Shown piece by piece: positions 62,501 through 64,000 of a stretch of DNA of 64,000 nt. The stretch lies in assembly GCA_964626595.1 (NCBI GenBank), contig CAZVFU010000002.1, positions 1 through 64,000 on the forward strand. Reading direction: 5' to 3'. Within the stretch, counting starts at the first letter, position 1. Each line of letters begins with the position of its first letter. The notes beneath the pieces are model-generated. The model saw nothing but the letters and a program-made list of their open reading frames with translations. It did no database searches and was not told where the DNA came from. A program made the translations under genes and the position numbers. This stretch comes from JAWLFI01 sp964626595. GTDB lineage: Bacteria > Bacteroidota > Bacteroidia > Chitinophagales > Saprospiraceae.

Positions 62501-62944
62501 ACCGATTTGCACAAAAATGTAATTCGAAAAATCAAATGGATTGGTACGCTGTTCAATAATTCCTTCTGAGTTCATTTCGATATTGTCGGGACCGGGTGCA
62601 TAAAACAATAGTTTGTCGCCGGGATCAAAGCTGCCATCTTCCATACCTAAATACCAACTAGGGACAGGAACGGGATCAAATGAACGCTCCACACTGTTTT
62701 TAGAGGGAACAACTCCTTCCCCGGAACTCAGAATGCGGATATGATTTGGGTTTAATTCACCAGCAGATATATTGAGACTGTTAACAAGATGAGCATGTGT
62801 CAATTGGTAAACGCCAGAATTGGGAATCTCAAGCCTATAAATTTTACCATTAGCCAAGTTGGAGGAAGTTGGAGCTACCTGAGCTAAACCTGCACTGCAA
62901 AAAGTGGAGAAAAAGAGTAAGATGAACAGTTTGGTATGACTCAT
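59510..62944 (-). CDS. porU: Type IX secretion sortase PorU
   Basis: The cell-surface cysteine peptidase/transpeptidase that removes the C-terminal sorting domain of T9SS cargo and attaches it to A-LPS. The 1144-aa protein has a signal peptide (cleavage near SAGLA), beta-rich N-terminal domains, and the gingipain-like C25 domain. Its catalytic His649 is in VVNYLGHGGPYGWSSE and Cys683 in FITATCTFGTYDQP. An Ig-like part and its own C-terminal sorting-type domain (starting FDVTAYPNPFKERI) follow. Length is normal for PorU. It is upstream of porV on the same strand. Confidence 0.95.
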   Translation of the reverse strand: MSHTKLFILLFFSTFCSAGLAQVAPTSSNLANGKIYRLEIPNSGVYQLTHAHLVNSLNISAGELNPNHIRILSSGEGVVPSKNSVERSFDPVPVPSWYLGMEDGSFDPGDKLLFYAPGPDNIEMNSEGIIEQRTNPFDFSNYIFVQIGPDIASAALTEVAPDTEPQSSVREIQRIRHHEREMVNLQDLKISNHGTGQRWFGESFSNNRQQDLTNMLRPIEEISTNHPSHIAFHFAARASRSTRLQLTVNGESSMYSLSGINVSHSEHLVASTAEDVVDYTLPQLDQVLLEFLPSSGNDQAWLDFITFNYFTPELNLQNNSTFFATPPSPSVFEAELRLSGSSPSTQIINISNFPDYYTVPVSIANNQVRFQDNSTGTPLRYAALDPNQDYPLPKFTNEVSNQNLKTIDVPKCLVVYADFLEPAVDRWIAHRSEYSQMSIEKAEIQAIYNEFSGGKTDPSAIRDFARYLYEKDENLEYLLLFGAASFDYRHINKNYPNYNLVPTYQTEESYHPIRGYPTDDFFALIRPGQGGDLVGSLTLNVGRLPARNLDEAYTMVDKIIRYETKRSARGDWQNRFVFLTDDGDNNIHLRDGDNIAEDVRKDSSLIIEKIYFDAYERTNGASGIRFPDATAKLNQAIQRGALVVNYLGHGGPYGWSSERVLTNDHIQSWTNSDQLPLFITATCTFGTYDQPALESTGELLINKGSGGAIALFTTSRPVYSSSNRRLTASTFERLFEKDEDGFIPIGKVLSRAKNANSQDTLRANARKYTLLGDPTMRILLPRYQIITTSFNRNNAQLYTDTIRPLEKVTVQGYVADMSGLPVADYNGTLSPTLFDKVTQNKTLGQSSDSQVRSFNTQENILWKGKTPVVAGQFEFTMVVPKSINEEIDEGKIQYFATSNSPDQEDAKGAYTNFLIGGLPADTVLSPSPPVVDLYLENDMFENGERVGPNPMMYVRLFDSLGINLSNNGLGKEMVAILDENTNEPIVLNSFYEPDVEDSRAGTIFYPLSQLSPGYHTLKVRAWNILGLEGEAEIEFFVIDQEEAELFDVTAYPNPFKERICVRLKSQLSVGKYNGFLEVFNSSGQRVDEVPIGFLLESSEIPCIEWRPRSRNQYLPSGTYYARIRIEKNSSSDVLHSPVLKLIKI

Positions 62945-63083
62945 TAGCTTTCGAATTTATTAATTATTTCAGAAGGTCCTTTACCTTTTTAAACGATATT
63001 TGATGTCAAAACGTTAAATATTTTATAAAATTACAGAACTCTACCTGTTTTTTTTCATCTTAGATATCTAAACACTGTGGACA

Positions 63084-64000
63084 TTGCATAAACTTGAAGC
63101 CCTTAAGATACGAATTTCGCTGTTTCCCTTAATAACAGTGTGCCTTATTTTGTTCATGGGTTTAACAGTAACATTACATGGACAGGATCCTGTTTTTAGT
63201 CAATTCTATTTAGCGCCCACGCAATTGAACCCTGCATTTGTAGGTAACTCTCACGGTCCGAATTTTTCGCTTAATTATCGAAATCAGTGGCCTAATATGC
63301 CCAATGCGTATACCACATATGCCGCTTCTTACGATCAATTCTTTGAGAAATATAATAGCGGTTTTGGTTTTATAGCTATGGCCGACAATGCAGGAGATGG
63401 TATTCTGACCACAAATAAGATAGGCTTACAATACAGCTATAAGGCTCGAATAAATCAAAACTCCTATCTAAAAGGAGGGCTCGAAGTTTCATTCGTTCAA
63501 AATAACCTGGATTGGGAGAAGCTTATATTTTTTGATCAGTTAGATCCTGACTTTGGGTCCGTAACCCCCGGTGGAGGTACTATTCCAAGTTCTGAAGTCC
63601 CGCCGGAATCTCTTTCTGTTATTTACCCGGACATTTCTTTTGGACTAGCCATTTATTCACCGACGTATTATGGGGGGGTGGTTTTACATCACATGAATTC
63701 ACCTCGAAATAATTTTTATGGTGATTCCAACCCTCTTCAATCCGGCTTGCCACTGAGGTGGACCCTTCATGGTGGGGCACAGTTTTCGGCATCTGGAGTG
63801 AATTATCGAGCCGGAGATGGGTTTTTATCACCCAACTTCATATACACCCGGCAGGCGGGCTTTAGTCAATTAAACTTAGGCCTTCACGCAGGAATTAGCG
63901 CCGTTTTTGGTGGAATCGCTTACAGACATTCTGGAAATATTCCCGATGCCATTATTTTTTCAGTGGGATTTCGAACAGGAAATCTCAGGATTGGATATTC
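63084..64000 (+). CDS. PorP/SprF family type IX secretion membrane protein (partial)
   Basis: The frame is open from a stop at 63069 to the end of the window. It has a signal-like segment (LFPLITVCLILFMGLTVTLHG) followed by the PorP/SprF hallmark QDPVFSQFYLAPTQLNPAFVG and NYRNQWPNMPNAYTTYAASY. Beta-barrel strands continue to the window edge. The best start is the TTG at 63084 (305 codons present); internal ATG or GTG codons cut the signal. These outer-membrane proteins serve T9SS and gliding, often next to a large adhesin. It is divergent from porU. Confidence 0.88.
   Translation, partial: MHKLEALKIRISLFPLITVCLILFMGLTVTLHGQDPVFSQFYLAPTQLNPAFVGNSHGPNFSLNYRNQWPNMPNAYTTYAASYDQFFEKYNSGFGFIAMADNAGDGILTTNKIGLQYSYKARINQNSYLKGGLEVSFVQNNLDWEKLIFFDQLDPDFGSVTPGGGTIPSSEVPPESLSVIYPDISFGLAIYSPTYYGGVVLHHMNSPRNNFYGDSNPLQSGLPLRWTLHGGAQFSASGVNYRAGDGFLSPNFIYTRQAGFSQLNLGLHAGISAVFGGIAYRHSGNIPDAIIFSVGFRTGNLRIGY

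Noticed and set aside
1..64000. CRISPR arrays, tRNA genes, transposases, integrases, attachment sites
   Set aside because: I looked for regular short repeats, tRNA cloverleaf ends, DDE or tyrosine-recombinase motifs and inverted repeats with duplications. I found none that hold up. The GC-rich elements are not regularly spaced and have no spacer pattern.

Overview
The window is a chromosomal segment of a Bacteroidota bacterium, most likely a marine, pigmented, T9SS-bearing member of the Flavobacteriales in the broad sense; the family is not certain. The reasons are a type IX secretion set (PorU, PorV, a PorP/SprF protein and a cargo protein with a C-terminal sorting domain), the lineage-typical orders rpsL-rpsG-fusA-rpsJ-rplC and rplQ-carA-eno-divIC, Bacteroidota-type promoters (TTTG, then TAnnTTTG about 19 nt later), few Shine-Dalgarno sequences, and families such as DUF4835, DUF983 and DUF4199. 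The background is moderately AT-rich. No tRNA, 16S/23S rRNA, CRISPR, transposase or prophage was seen.

Layout. 1-4.1 kb: an MsbA-like ABC exporter, a T9SS cargo protein and an ACC deaminase/D-cysteine desulfhydrase-like enzyme (+). 4.1-8.0 kb: the minus-strand operon bamD-rpoZ-coaBC-DUF4835(PorD-like)-purN, then lolA and ftsK (to 11.3 kb). 11.5-16.6 kb: a cupin/JmjC-like protein, a GT90 glycosyltransferase, a CBS protein, a long-form urocanate hydratase and a secreted Cys/Lys-rich small protein. 16.7-28.1 kb: a GT9 glycosyltransferase, an SPFH protein, an MscS channel, an AspT/YidE-type transporter, a zinc-ribbon protein, DoxX, an MFS transporter, a lipoprotein, an unknown membrane-anchored protein, a polyprenyl synthase, DUF4199, DUF983 and an unknown protein.

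28.2-46.6 kb is one long translation supercluster. It runs from a consensus promoter before rpsL, through S12-S7-EF-G, S10-spc-alpha, secY, map, infA, rpmJ and rpoA, to rplQ and a strong terminator. carA, eno, a DivIC-like protein, sucD and a yeast FCY1-like cytosine deaminase follow. 51.7-57.5 kb (minus) holds a large NtrY-like histidine kinase whose stop codon overlaps the first of three carotenoid genes (CrtI/CrtD type, CruF type, CrtZ). Then come rnpB (RNase P RNA), porV, porU and a truncated porP/sprF gene.

The most unusual structure is a family of five GC-rich intergenic elements of about 100-150 bp (1-102, 21689-21838, 24284-24412, 51584-51717, 57598-57729). They share a core, an A-rich end after GCCC, nested hairpins, and complementary termini that change in a compensatory way between copies. 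They look like a dispersed structured DNA or RNA element. I cannot tell without a search whether it matches a described family.
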